Assembly: GCA_029817715.1 (NCBI GenBank)
Contig: JARUPY010000539.1
Span: forward strand, 2,021,501-2,085,500
Reading direction: 5' to 3'
Source of the DNA: Melastoma dodecandrum
Lineage: Eukaryota > Streptophyta > Magnoliopsida > Myrtales > Melastomataceae
Length of the DNA stretch: 64,000 bases
A model generated the notes under the pieces. That model was not told the DNA's origin. It searched no databases and saw nothing but the letters and a program-made list of their open reading frames with translations. Position 1 is the first letter of the stretch, and each line of letters opens with the position of its first letter. Made by a program: the position numbers and the translations under genes. This document shows, piece after piece, positions 11,961 through 26,900 of the stretch.

Positions 11961-14900
11961 ATGGCGGTGGCGTCGACTGCCCTCGCCGCCCAGTTGCAGG
12001 CAATCAAGTCCCACGTGCAGGTGGACGATTCCGGCGTTCCTTCCTCCACGAGAAGACGACCCATCACTCGGCCTTCCGTCCTGTTCTCACCCAAGGAAGC
12101 CGCCGACGTTGATGTCGACACCATCTATAATATCGCCGCTGCCGGTATCGCTTTGCCGCCCCTATCCCCGACTTCTTGTCCTGATCTTTTGAGTCCCGGA
12201 AGTTTGAGGAGGGTTTTAACTGTCTAGTTTTCTGTTCTTTAATTGACGCTTCAAGGTTTGGACGCGCTCGAAAGCAGTGATGGAAGGTTCGAGAGGTTTA
12301 GGAAGGACCTTTTTAGTCACAAAACGAAGGAGCTCGACCGGGAGTTGTTGACCCCAGACGAGAATAAACGCATAAATGCATCCATAACTTCTTACTTGCG
12401 TTTGCTTTCTGGTTACTTTCGACTGTCTTCTGCCCTCAAGACTATCGAATATTTAATTAGAAGATACAAGTATGCTCTGCCCTTTTGCTCGGAATCTTTT
12501 TTTTTTTTGTAGTCGACCTAAGTAAATTCGAGCTGATGAAAAATATCGAATTGCAGGATACATGTCTACAACATGGAAGAATTGATACTCTGTGCTTTGC
12601 CATACCACGAAAGTCATGTTTTTGTTCGCATAGTGCAATTGCTTAATTTTAGGTAAGAAATAATTTGAGGATCTAAAATCTACCTATTGGCATCTTTCAA
12701 AGGGGCTCCCAGTTTAACTCCATGTGGTTTTTGCAGAAACACCAAATGGAAGTTCCTTGAGGGTGTTAAAGCTTCGGGTGCACCCCCAACAAGACAGGTC
12801 ATTGTGCAACAGTGTATCAGGGATCTGGGTGTTTTGGAGACTTTGTGCAATTACGTGAGAGTTCACATTTCTGACCTTTGATACAACTATTTTTGAAGAA
12901 TTTTTCCTTTCTGTCTTTTTCAGATCACACATATTTTTGTGCAGGCATCTCCCAGTAAAAAGTCCCAAGCTTCAAGTGTTGTTCTTAGCTTTTGCACCGC
13001 TGTAGTAATTGAATCTTTGCAATCTCTAGCGACTGTTGAGGATGAAATTGTGAAAAGGATCCTTCCATTTGTACATTTGGGGCTGCAATTGGGCCTTGAC
13101 AAGGGGTTTGAACATCAGGTGGGCATAGAATGGACTGTGGGTTTGCATCACAGAATTCTCCTATGGGATGATAGGTTTTTCTACATGGACTGTGGCTGAG
13201 CAAGAATAGCTATAGGACATTTTAGTTCATTAACTTCTTGAATTTTTCTTTTCCGTAATGTAGGATGGCCATGCTATTTCTCCAGTAACATTCTTGGTTG
13301 GGTTAGTGAAATGTAATAGGATGGGAGGACCTTATATACCTACACTGAGTTAACGTGGACTGTTCTTTTCTGCTGTTTAATGTTCACTGATTTTTGTAGG
13401 CCAGTGCCCTGATGATTGCTTGCATGTTGGCGAGAAAAACATCTTTATCTGCTGACTTAACCAATAGTCTTATTCGCTGCATTGCTGGATTGGCGCACAA
13501 GACAGCGGACACAACTGAGCTACAATGGGTACATTTGTCATTTGTTGGCATGATCAATATTGTTCAGGTGAGCAAATTAATTTCGACCTTATCTTGTCTT
13601 GGTTACTTTCTTCTATTTGCTGGGTTTGTTTCATAATAAATGTTAGAAGGGCTTTAAAACTGCCACTTTGAAAATATTTATGAAGGTAATGTTGTGAACA
13701 TTTAGTTTTTTTTTTGGTAGATTAGGAGTCACCCTAATGGACCACATTGTACATTGTGATGCCCTTTGGAATGTTACGAAGGTTGTCTGTGTATCCATCT
13801 CCCATAATGGAAACTGCTTGAAACTTTATTAATCAAAGTGCAGATTTGAATCTACTTGCCTTGTAGTTTTGCAACTTGCGCTGTAGAGTCGTTATCAACG
13901 TGTGGTGTTGTTACTTTGGTTCAGAGCTTTGCATTGTATGTTAGTATTTGCATAGTAAATTGACATAACTTGTGGCAGTCACAAGATGTGGACCAGTTCC
14001 CAGAGAAAGCTGTGAGGACTTTGAATAGGATAAGGTACGAGCATCATTCTCTTACAATTGAGAATCACATCTGTGATGTATATGTTCTCTTACAATTGAG
14101 AATCACATATGTGATGTATATGTTCTCATATTTCTTTCCACTTCTTTTTTCAAGGGATGTTGCTTCCATTCTATTGGAAATATCCAAAGAATTTGATATT
14201 GATAAATTCTATGCCTCCTTCATGGGATCCCTGATCGACCTCAGGTACCAAGACAATCTCATCATCAGCCCACATTTGAGTTTGTTCTTAAAGTTAGATT
14301 TTTTTGGTAAAAGTAGACTGGATTATTGCCTCCTTTTTCTAGTGTCTCAATATGATGTATAAATGAGCTTGCGCTCCTTAGTTTTCTCACTTTACTTCTT
14401 AAAGTAGTCACTTTAATTGCGTCTTTTAACAGTTCTACAGATGCTTCATGCCGTCCAACATTAGTTTCTCTGATTGAGACAGTTCCAATAGGCAATGCTT
14501 TGGATCGTCTTATCTTTAAGATATTGTTACACTGCGTAAAGTCGCCTCGTAAAGTCGGTGATACTGGGATTCAGGAATCAGGTACCATTCAAATGCTCAA
14601 ATCTCATCTAGAATCTAGACCCATTTTTAGTCCATGAATGTTCATTTCTGATTCTCTGAAGTTAAACTTCCAGGAGGATGGGTGAAGAATATTTTGTTTG
14701 TCATTATGAAGAAGTATCCTTCTGGACTTGATTTGGCAGTGAAAAAGTTTCTTCAGGTCTTTGATTTGATCCCCCTGCTTCCTCTGGCGGTTACTTTGCA
14801 TGCTACTTCTCTCTGGCGTTGGCTGATAGGTTTTTCTAATCATTTTTTTCTGGCAGGAATCAAAGTTTTCCCCTGCACATATGGAGATTTTATCTGGAAC

Positions 14901-17900
14901 TTTGTCCAAGGCATTCGATAACAGTGTTCCTACATCACAGTTAGCATTGGATTCAAAAGTCTGGTTTTCGCTTCACCATCCTAGGGTAATTCTTGTTGCT
15001 TTCTTACCAAGCTGCAGTTATCTCCTATACTGATGTTGCATCTTTATATCTGTTGTATCCTTTCCATGCATAATATTTTCACGATTAATGTGATGTGGCA
15101 GGCGGAGGTGCGACGTGCTGCATTGGCGGAATTGAGTGCATCCGGTATCCTGAAGGCTGATAACGTTGAGGTGCTATCAATGGTTCGATCATTAAGTGAA
15201 TGTTGGTTATCAATATTTTTCGATGTTTTCTGTTGGCTTGGATGAAAGTTGCTTGATGCAGTTTATCTGCCAGAATTAATATTTAAGAGGGGAATAGGAT
15301 GATTCAAGCGTAATTAACACCTAAAAAGATCACATGGGATCCCACGAGATAAAAACTCAGCTGCTGACAAAATCCATCAGTTTTCAAGAAGTCATTATCT
15401 TTGATTTATGAGGCTTAGAATCCTGAATAAAGACTTATTTCACGTGAATAGAATTTATTCTCAACCTAATAACCGTGATCTAATTGTGGCTGTCCGTATT
15501 TTTGTGAAGCAGGGAATTGGAACCATTCAGGATGCTGTACTACGCCAGTTTTATGATGATGACCTGAGCATTGTTCAGGAAGCTCTTTCAATCAAGGAGT
15601 TGCCAAATATTATTGATCTGCAGGCTTTTCATCAAGGATTGAGTGCAATAGTTCAGAGATGCGTAAAGATTCTTGCAGGCGAGTTCATATTCAACTATAG
15701 GTTCTAATTTTTTTCCCCTGCAGGTAGAAGTAATGCTGTCGTGGGACCACACATATAAGACAATGTCTAGGAATCTAAACTGTGGATTTATTTTCAATTG
15801 ACCTTCCTTATTTTATATTTAGTTTAATTTCTCTGTGAGAAAATGTGGAACATTTTCTTCTGTCGGCCTGCATGTATGCTAGTTTTCAGAGATTTTTTTT
15901 GGGTCTTAGGTAAATCGAATTTCTTTATAAAAGGTCTATGGCCTCAACGGGCAGTTTGTCTTGTCTTATTTAGAGAAAAAATGTCAGCGTGTTTTGATGA
16001 TATCTTGTGTGGTTTGTCGCATCATCTTGTAAGAGAGTAGTATTTTTTGAGTGTTTTTTTTTAGGGAAAGGATAGATATATTTAAATAAGAGTTTGGGGT
16101 CTTAGGCTACAGATTCGTAGTGCATGGAATTCCTGATGCAAATAGTCCATAATAAAATCCGGAGGGTAAACAAAAGTGGTAGAGCTTTCCTCCTGTTTCA
16201 GCGCTTCCTTAGCTAGCTTGTCTGCAACCTGCATTAAACCACGATAGGAACGATTAGGGAGTTAAATTGCAGTTCATCTGATTTGCAGTACGGTTGCCGT
16301 GTCTGTTTGGATAGCCAGGTGGAGGATTCCTAGGGTTTTGATATCCGTTTTTTTATGTAGTACTGTCATCCCAGTAGTCAAATTATTGAGCAGGAGAAAT
16401 TTTTGTTGAACAAGCTGGTGTTTGTTGCTGTTGTTGTATCGTTGAATCATATTAATCATGTGGTCTCAAAATTAATCCTATTCATATCAATCATATTAAT
16501 CATATTAATAAGCTTGAATCAAACAAGCTGATGCAGCCAGTCTTTATGCTTGATGTTTCGGGTGAACCTGCAAACATTCATTGAGGAACATCTACTTAAA
16601 TATGACCTCTGCAGGTTCATCAACCAACATTGCTATTGCTGGCGACTGCCTTGTCCTGTGTTTGAAATATGCTATACCAAATGTCAACAGTTCAGTTGAT
16701 TTGTCAAAGGAATGGGCCTCCTTTCTCTTTCCGTTGCTTCTTACTACCACAAAGGTTCAATTGCTTTCCAGTCCAATTTTCACATGGATATTTTTATTCT
16801 ATTTGCCTGTTATATGTATTGCTATATCTAAGTAATGTATTGTTTTTTATTTCTCATGCTAACTGCAGACCAAGAAGTACAATTTCAAAGTACTTGAACT
16901 TGCAAAAGAACTGGACTGGCCTTTGTATAAATCTCTACCTAGTCCATTGAACTTGGAGCCGGTAAATTTTGTTGAAATAAAATTTATCTAGTTTTGTAGT
17001 GCCCAGATGTTGTTCAGTTTTGGTTTTCTTTACTTATACCTAAGGCATTGATTGCTTTCATCTCCAGGAACCGATGCTTGCCTCCCCTTTCACCCAATTT
17101 TATTAAGCTGAAATAGTATGAATTAGTGTTGAGAGCACCGAACTATTTCTTTTTAGTAAGTACTGAACTGTTTTAGATAATAAAAAATAGGTGGTTCTCG
17201 AGTTCAATAACCCTTTTTGGTGAAAGATGGTGTTTTATGTTCTCCTGGTAGCAACAGCATGTTATTACAATAGTAAAATTCTTGGATGCTTGGAGAGCAA
17301 TGCATCTAATGCTATGTCATTGAATAAACCTAATTAAGCCCTCATGGAATTACATTTTCCGATTGTAGAAGTTGAGCTTCTTCTGGTGTTTTTTACGGAA
17401 AAGGATTATGATTCTGTATCTTTTGGTTGACTTTCATGGCTATCAAAATGCAGACAGTCAAACACGATACCTTTGGTTCAATAAATCTGAAGATTAGCGA
17501 GAGTTTGGCCCATATTTTTTCTGCCCATCCTCAAGAATATATTCAATGGCTTCATATGAGTAGCATGGTCTCTCCATCTTCAAAAACTATGTTCCTTCTT
17601 GTTCTGTTACAGTCATTTGCAAACGTGAAGCAAGGTGCAGAAGCCCTTTTACTTTCGAAGTGATTTAAATGTATCAATTTGTATGTTTAGTGTAATATTT
17701 GCTGGGATGGTCTATTATTGTGATTGGAACTGCCTTGATTGGTTTATCACTGCTTTTACCAATTTCAGTGGTGTTGGGGATGATATTTATTGACTAGTGG
17801 GTTGGCAGTGGGTATGGTCTGTTATATTGATTTTCACCTTACAATAGAATTTGTTACGTTAAGCTCATTCTTTATTCTAGTGCTCTTTTTTCTTTGGATC

Positions 17901-20900
17901 TTGTTTAAATCGTGTAATTCCCCTTCCTGTTCAGATTCTTCTCTTTTATTTAACCTATTGGAAATTTGCTTTCCCGTCCTGAAGTCTGAATGGGAAGATC
18001 TTGTAACATCTCAGCATGTCCATGCACTTGAGGTACCGGTGTTTTTAAATGAAGTGCTAATGGAAGAATATATAATCCGATTCCTGCAATCTGACCTTTT
18101 CGGGAACTTTTGAAACTCAAACGACGATTTCTTCTTTCTTTGTTTCTCTCCCAGGTCCCCAAAATTCTTGAAATGAATATGAAGGACTTGTTGGATCACT
18201 TTTGGAGTTCTGATCTTAAAGACTTGAATGAAACTTTGCTAGTGTACACTTTTTGGTCAGTGAGCCTAGTAATGATCTTTGCAAATCGTGGGAAGACAAA
18301 CACGGTAGGAAACCTGTCAATTTTTTGTCATTTGTTGTTTCATCAGTGATAACTTATGCTAATGTTTTTAAATTGTAGAGTGACTCTGCGAAGTGGATGG
18401 GGAAGCTAAGGGAATTATTTAAGTTTTTGGCTGGATCAAACAAGGATAATGTGTTCAAGGAGCACCTTTATTATTTGGTATCAAATTGTGAAGTTTCTCC
18501 TGCAGTTTTTCTTCGCGACTATATAACAGAGGAAGGTTGAGTTCATGGCTTCTTTAGTTTTCATGGATTGATTTGAACAGTTTTTCTTCTGGGCGTACAT
18601 TTGCGTTCCTTTATCTGGCTATGATAATTCTCCTTGAGCTCCTGATCAGCTTTTTTTACCTGGCATTATTCACAATAACTGCCAAATATTTTTACATCAT
18701 ATTTTTCTTTCTTAATCGGATGTTTTCATTGAAGAATGTCCTATATGCTGAGAGCATGACAAGTGTTGGCACTTGCATAGGATCAAATGAAACATCTCCC
18801 TTTTTTTAATCTGATAGCTTGAAGTTGAGTCTGAACTTCATGATCCTCTTCCTCAGAAGTCCTGTAGTTTCTTTGAAGCTATTGTTATGCATAGTGCTAG
18901 GTAAAAAACCTTTTAGAAACGTATTATAATAGCATGTGGACGTCAAATGCATGCTCCACTCCAGGGATAGGTGTTAGATTTTTCAGGAAAGCTATTCCCT
19001 GTACTAGCTGAATTGTTAATTTTTTCTCTCTTCACTCATCGATTCGATTGAAGTGAAGGGAAAGAGACGTCAATTTATTTTTTTCCTTCAAGTGCTCTAG
19101 TGGCTGGTTATAAGGATTACTGGAAATGTGAGTGTTCCACTCAGTTGATCTTGGAGCAGGATACTGAAAGAATGGCAATGGCGGGAACGTTTCTGGAAAA
19201 TATGGTGGTTTAAAAGGAGGGATAAAGATTATTAGTCATGGATAGTGTATTATGTGTTACAGATCGAAGGCTTGATATATTACCATGTTCCTAGATATTA
19301 ATAAATTGACATGTTTCCTTTGCTATGTGGCTGAGGTGTCTTTGTTGCTATTCACTTGTTCCACAGGACTACCTTCTGCAGTGGGAATTGAAAGTCTCCG
19401 CTGTTTTTCCTTCCTTTGCAGTCAGTCGAAAGATGCCTTGTCACTTGAACTTCTTGCTGAATTTCCAGCTGTGTTAGTTTCGTTGTCACATGAAAACCAG
19501 GTTTTGTGTGGTTTTGCGCATTGATTTTTCTTCTGAAAGTTGTTTATATACTCCAAATCCTGGCCCTGTAATGATTTTATCCTTTTTCTTCTGTACTCAG
19601 GGTGTAAGAACGGCTGCCATGGAATGCCTTGAAGGACTACATTCACTGTGTGCTAAAGCTGACATCCCCAGGAAAAAGAATGGTACTATTCTTTTTTTTT
19701 TTTGGTAGAAAGGATTTGTAGCTTAAATAAAAGTTATAGGTCTTAGCATTACCGAACCGCAGTGCATGGAGTCCTCATGCACTAAGTCGAATGGTACTAT
19801 TCAATCAGAAGTTTCTTCATATCTTTCTTTGCTTAACTTTCAGCATATATTCATGTGCAGTAACTCATGAGTTTTACAGGAAGTGTTATCGTGTGGGTTT
19901 CCTTCTTGGACGAGCTCTTGGATCTTATGGTTCAGCATAAGAGACTTATTGTGTCGGACATGAAGTTCCTTGCTTCACTTTTGTCCAGTATACTTAGACC
20001 TCTAGGCATTGCCAATAACCTTTTGGTGCCCCAAAACATAGAAAACAGGTTAAGTCTTTTTTACTCCATTTGTCTCCTTAGTGAATTGCTTAATGACTCT
20101 CTGGGTTTGTTGTTTCCAGGTTGAGCGATTCTGCTAAAAAAGAAATCCTTAAGTTTATAGTATGCTCTGCGATGAAGTTCTCTCCTTATGGGAAGGTTTA
20201 CACTGTTACCCAATTTCTTTTCCTCTGGGTTATCTTGTAGGAATCTTCACTCCCTGGAGATACATAGTACACAAGATTTGCTGCATTTTCTCGTGCTCTT
20301 TAGTAATTTGTTGTTACCTTCTTCAGTTAAGTGTCCTGTCCTTGCTCAAAGGAGTTGGCGGTTCTCTTGCAAATATTAAAGAAGTTGGACTCCTGCTGTC
20401 TGAGCTCATGAAAAGACGTAGAGCATACTATTTTGAGTTGCACAAGTCATGTCAGCAGTTGTCCATTATTGAAGTACATATTCTATCGCTTCTTTTGGAG
20501 GTAATTACAATATGCTTTGAATAAATGCTACAAAATGGTTTTCTTTGGTTTCCTTTTTTGTAATATGACAATAATTGCCTCTTGTTATTGCATTAGATCT
20601 GCCTGATAGAAGGAAGTTGCAAGGACTCTTTGTTGGATGCTTTGCAAGTAAGTTAGTTACTTCGTTTCTCTTTTTCTAGCTTTCATCTTTCATACCTTTG
20701 CACTTGTGCAAGCTTTTTCTTTTTTATCTTCTTCGCAGGATTAACATTTAAGTTTATGTTTTCGCAGTTGAATGATTCTCTGACAAATGATCCTGCTGTC
20801 ATGTTGCCTTGCATCACAGTATTAAACAAACTGAGCAGCCAGATATTTGTCAGTTTGGCATGTGACCAACAGGTGATTGACAGATGTCTTTAAGAATCGA

Positions 20901-23900
20901 TAAATTGCAAATAATGTGTCATTCTTCTTAGTTTTTTTTTTTGGTAGATAAGGATAGCGTCATTCTGTTTAGTTGATTGAACATATAAATCCTCTGTTGT
21001 CACTGGCCTCAGCACGGAATTAACTGTGTAATGTTATTATCTTTTAGAACATGTTACATCCACACTGTAGGGATTTTCTTTACATGTGGTAAATTATATT
21101 GTGAACTCTTACAGGAGATATATCACAACTTTAAAAAGCTAAAGTTGCGACTCAGCTTGTAAGGGCAGAAAGCTTTGTCGCCTCCAAGGGAAGTAGATTG
21201 TAGAAAACCTTGCAAAAGCCCAATGTATCATGGAACTTGTTATTATCATTTTATATAGAATATTTTAAGTTTGAACATATTGACCAAGCCAGGCCTTATA
21301 CCTTTGTTGCTGTTTACATGACTCTGTCTAATTATTGTGTCAGGAGATGCTATTTCACAAACTAGTAGTTCTATGTCGGCAGCCCAGTGCTGATATCCAG
21401 AACTTGGCTAAAGAGGTTCTACTGCGTTTAGAGGTGCCTTGTACTTTATTCCTCATGTGTCTTTTGTTTACTTCCTCCTTAGTTGTCCTTGCTTAAACAA
21501 TGGAGATGTTTTGGAAGTGTTTTAGTAAATTAGAAGTAGTCATTTCATTATGTGTTGATATGTGCCATTATTTTCTGTAATTTTAAGCAGCTGCCTTTGT
21601 CTTGGCCATTCTGAAGGCTTAGATGATTGAGCTTCAACTTGTCTTGTCTTCCTATATTAAAATGCATGGTGTTACACAAAAATGTTTTTCGCTAAAGAAA
21701 GATGGCAGCCAGTCAGCTATGCCGAGTGCCTTATATATTTGATATCATAATTCGTTGTCAGCTAGCTTGTCCACTTATTAAGCATTCTTATTGCAGAGAA
21801 TGCTTCCTTTCTCATGTGAGATAGGAAGCATGGAGTATAAGTAAACACAGATATTGGAAAATATGCTCTTTCCATGCCTTGAATACATGATGTGTTAATT
21901 TCATTGATGCACTAAAACTCATGTATTGGGAAAGCTGCATATTGCATTGATACCATTAACATTCAAATCTTTTCAGTTTTACCAAAATAAATTGACGAAA
22001 ATCATTGTTCACTATTTATCTGATTTAATTTTGTGTTATTTTCTTTTCGGTAGAAAGGGAGATTGATTGATAGAATTTTGTGTTTTTTAACACTGTTATT
22101 AGAAACTCTGCGAGATCTGATCCAAGTCCTCTTATTACTTTTATTATTTGGAACTAATCCACCACTGGACTCTGCAGGTAACTTCTTCAATGCTCATATC
22201 AATCCTTCATTTTTGGTCTGGATTTGAGTTTTCAACGTCATGCCCGAAGAAGAAAGCAAAATTGAATACATCATCAGATATGATATGTGATATAAAGAGG
22301 GGTGATATGACATTCCTTAGCTCCATGCTCGATGTTTTGCTGATGAAAAACAATATTACAAACAGGTCAGAATTCTTGTTTTCTTTATACCTTTTGAGTT
22401 TTTTTTCATAAGTGATTTATAATTTTCTTAGCTCATTTGCATAGCTCTTTGATGGGGTTTTTGTACTGTCGGGAAGGCATGTCATTCTTTCTTTTTTCTA
22501 GCCGAAGTTAGGAAACATAGAAATTGTATTCTGACCATTTTCTGATGTTCCAACCTAGAAAAACTAAGTCTTTCTCTTGGAAATAAATTCGGATCAATAC
22601 TTCATACATTGTTAATTATATTTGTTCTAGTAGTTGCACATGATTCTCTTTTGCCTGGTTTGTTATTTAATTTCTTGTTTTCATGAATTGGGGTGTCTTT
22701 GAATGTTACCAGGGAGGATATGGTAGGTCCTTTATTCAAGATTGTTGGCTGCATTTTCTCAGACGAGTGGACCCGTGTTGCTTTAGCCCTTGAAGTGAGC
22801 CAGGTTCCAGTTTCTTCTGGAACTGATTATAATACAGCCAGCACATTGGTTTACATTCAACAGACAATTTTCCTGTTGCTGGAAAATATCATGTCTTCAT
22901 CTCCTAAAAACCATAAGGTTCATTCCTTCAGAAGAGTAACATTGGCATTCTCATGTGTTTATCTAACATGATCACCTTTTGATTGTAGGATGAAATAAGT
23001 AACAATATTGATATCAAATTGTTGGTCAAGTGTGCTGGCTCTACTAGTGATAGAGTTACCCGGAACCACATACTATCCCTGTTATCAACAATCGCGGAGT
23101 TCATACCGGCCAAGCTGTTGGACCATATAGAAGAAGTCCTGACCATTGCCGGAAAGTCATCTGCAAAGCAGGTTAAAGTAAACTCGCACAGTGTTAACAT
23201 ATGTTCTTCTTAAACAAGACTATTGAATCATCAATCAGACTGTTACAATATATATTGTTGTGTGTTCATTTGAGTAAGATCCGGTAATAAAAATAATTGT
23301 TTTAATCTAAGTGAGATGTAGAGTCAGTATTATGTTGCTCCTTTACATGTGTAAAATGTTTTTCTTGGGTCTTGCTTTTTGCATCCAATTGCGAGGGTTT
23401 CCATGTGGTTGAACCCGGTATTTCTCAGTCAAGCTGTCTCCATCGTGTGTCCCAAGTAGTTGTATTCATGAAATGTTGGACTAAATTTCAGTTCATTAGA
23501 GTTGGTTATACTGCCTGGATACAATGATTTAACCATTACGATCACCTGATTAAATTCCATCTAATATTTAAAGATTGCACTTTGATGTACTGATCACTTC
23601 ATGGTATGAGAAAAGAGTTCCGTTGTCTGCTAATCCTCCTGACAAGTTCATATAAATGCTAATGAGGTCAATTAGAACTCAATGCACCTTTAAACTGGGG
23701 ACAGGATTGTAACCCTTAATTTATGCTACTCTTTTGGAGGACGGATTTCTTCTTTTTATGTTGTATCATTAAGGGAATGATAGCGCGCTCTGGTGAGGGA
23801 ATCTCGACTAAATTCTTGAGTGTGTTGTTGTGAGGGAATCTTGACTAAATTCTTTGAAATCCCCTTTTTGCAGATGGACAGCCAGTCACTTCAAGTCTTT

Positions 23901-26900
23901 GAAGGTCTACTATCATCCATTATTCCATGTTGGCTTCTAAAATCAGATTCTGAGAGATTGCTTCAGGTATTTTCGACTTTTTGGTGATGCTTCTCATTCC
24001 CATCACTTGACCTGCATCATGAATTGATAGATTTTGACTTCATTAATCTGCGTTTTACAGGTTTTTGTCACTATGTTGCCAGAGATTGCAGAGGACAGGA
24101 GGGTGTCAATATTTATGTTCTTGATAAGGTACAAGGAACACATTTATGGGTTTGCCCCAAACTTCAATGCTGCCCTCTTGTCTTGGTTGGGGAAATTTAA
24201 ATATTTCTTATATGGATTTTAAAAAATATTTTCGTAAGATTTGGCCTTAGGTTGCTGAAAACTCCTATGTGAGATGTGGAGATTATCCTGTTTCTTAAAA
24301 TGAACTTTGTTTGATGACATTTTAAGGCCGGTTTTGCTAGCCTTCTTACTAGAAATGTCATCTGCGATAAACTATTGGCCATATTCATTTACATGCTCAT
24401 TATGAATGACAGGAGTCTTGGAGGCCCTGAAAGCTTGGCTTCTCTTGCCTTCTTGCTTTTCCAATCGCTTGTTGCAAGAAAGGCTTTGAGCGAACCAGAT
24501 ATTGTATTCGCGTCAGCAGAGACCATAGTCTTGTTAAAGACTGAGTGGGAATATGTGTTTTCTCTTCGCATTTCTGAGCGTTATCCATGCATTACATGGC
24601 TTTCATCCCTGGTTATTCTTCTAAAGCGGATAGGTAGGGAAAAAATATGTCTAAAGATGGTTATGGAGTTGCTATTTGCTGCACAATTCATTTCACAGAG
24701 TCTGCAAAGTCCAGAATTGTCTCTTTCTCTCAAATCAAAGGACAATTATAGTGCAGTTCAGGTCAGGGTTCTTTTTCGGTTTTTTCTTTATTACCTCAGA
24801 TTTTTTATAATTATGATGCAATGGTTAGTTCATCTGCCTTATATTCTGACTACAATCATCCAGGAAAGATGCATTTGCATGATTATTCCTTTGTGTAAGA
24901 ATGAAGTTATCTGAAACTGCAGTTATGTGTGGAATCCATTTTTTTTCTTCTTCATAACTATAGGTGGAAGAAGATATACTATTAATGTTGCCACCTTACT
25001 TGAAAAGTTCTTCTTATATTCAGGAGAAATTGCAACAGCTTTTGGAGCAAGTAGTTCATATATTGCATCTTCTGGATGAGGGAAATCAGGAAGCCGTCAT
25101 TCCACATTTTGTCAAGAGGGACATCAAGAATCATCTAAATTCTGTCCTGAGGACTGTGACAGTAGCTTTGGCCCCCTCACCTTTTTTTAAATGCATGGTT
25201 GAATTGCTTGGGAGTCCTGAGGAGAATGTGAGAAGAAAGGTACCCTTAACCCTTCCAAAGTTTTGGTGTTTATGATAAGTTTCCTGAATGTATCACTGTT
25301 TGCTGTTGAAACTACCACTTGAAATCGTGCATACTTGCAATAAGCATTCTTGACATCTTGTGCAAATTATTTATGGTTGGGTACTTTTTAAGGTTTATCT
25401 GTCACCATTGAATTAATTAACTGGCTACAACTGTATCATTAAGATAGAAGTTCCAGTTAGAAATGTTTGTTCTGTACTTAAATTCAATGATTCAAAAGTC
25501 AGTTAGGACCAAACATTGGGCGGCAAAACTTCTAACCTCTAGAGCTTGAGTTTTGTTCAAAGCAATGTTGAGGAATTGTTATGCTTTCTGCTTGTAATTA
25601 CTGGAATCCGGCATTCTTTTTAAACTGATTTGAAGGCGGGTGGAAAACAGGCTCTTGGACTTTTGATCACTACCATGAAGGATCAGAACCAAGTGCAGGC
25701 AAGACAGAAGGGGAGGAAAAGAGTTGATCATGACTCAGTTAATTTACTTCCGCTTAAAGAGGGTGCTCTTGAAGCTTTTAATCAGATGTGCATTAGGATC
25801 GTTGGATTGGTAAATTCTTCACTGGATGATGGTAACACGTCCATAAAACTGATTGCAATTTCTGCCCTCAAGGTTGTAGCAAGCAAGTATTCTTCAGATT
25901 ATACCATCTTTGACGATTGCCTGAAATGTGTTATAGATAGCATTACTTCGCAAAACATGGTGATTTCTGCAACCTGCCTTAGAACTACTGCTACTTTTGT
26001 CAACGTGCTGGGGCCTAGGGCACTGGTTCATCTTCCTCTGTTGATGAACAGCATATTGAGGACCTCCAGTGTGAATGGGATTGAGGATGTAAATGCACTG
26101 TCTTCTTCCAGATCAGTTGCTTGGAGTGATCACCTGCTCTCTATTTTCATTGCCTTGGAGTCTGTAGTCGACAAATTGGGCGGCTTTTTGAATCCGTATA
26201 TTGAAAGCATTTTCAATCTCCTAGTTTTGCATCCCGAAGTGGCATCTGGATCAGATTCAAAACTGAGGTCAAAAGTTGAAGCTGTGCGGAAACTGATTTG
26301 TCAGAAAATACCAGTATGTTTCATATTATTTTTTAATTGTGTGAAGCCTTTTCCCTTCTCTGTGCCTTATCCTCTGGAAAGTTTTGTTTTTCAGGTTCGG
26401 CTTGCTTTACAACCTCTTATGAAGCTATTTTCACATGCTGTGAATGCTGGAGATGCCAGTTTCATGGTTACATTCCAGATGCTGGGAAGCATAATTGTTA
26501 CAATGGATCGATCGTCTGTTGCTGGGTACCATGCAAAAGTTTATGATCTTTGCTTGAGTGCTCTTGATATTCGTCGGCAGCATCCTGCTTCAGTAAAAAA
26601 TATTGGTGTTGCTGAGAGCAATGTAATCAATGCCATGATCTTGTTGACAATGAAGCTTACTGAGACCATGTTCAAGCCCCTTTTTATTAGGACAGTTGAA
26701 TGGGCAGAGTCAGAGGTCGAAAGAAATGGCAGCGAGAGGAACAAGAATACAGATAGGGCGATATCGTTTTACCGGCTGGTAGAAAAACTTGTCGAGAATC
26801 ATCGGTGAGTTAGTCTTATGACTAGTGCTACATAATTCTTGAAGCACTTAGCAGCATTGAGTTCTTCTCCTGATAAAATTTGACTGTGCAGTGTGGAAAG

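Noticed and set aside
18820..18900. Open segment LEVESELHDPLPQK in a UTP10 intron with an AG before it and GT after it
   Set aside because: The preceding exon ends in phase 1, and this segment would then hit TGA at once; the exon at 19367 joins in the right phase and matches the family.
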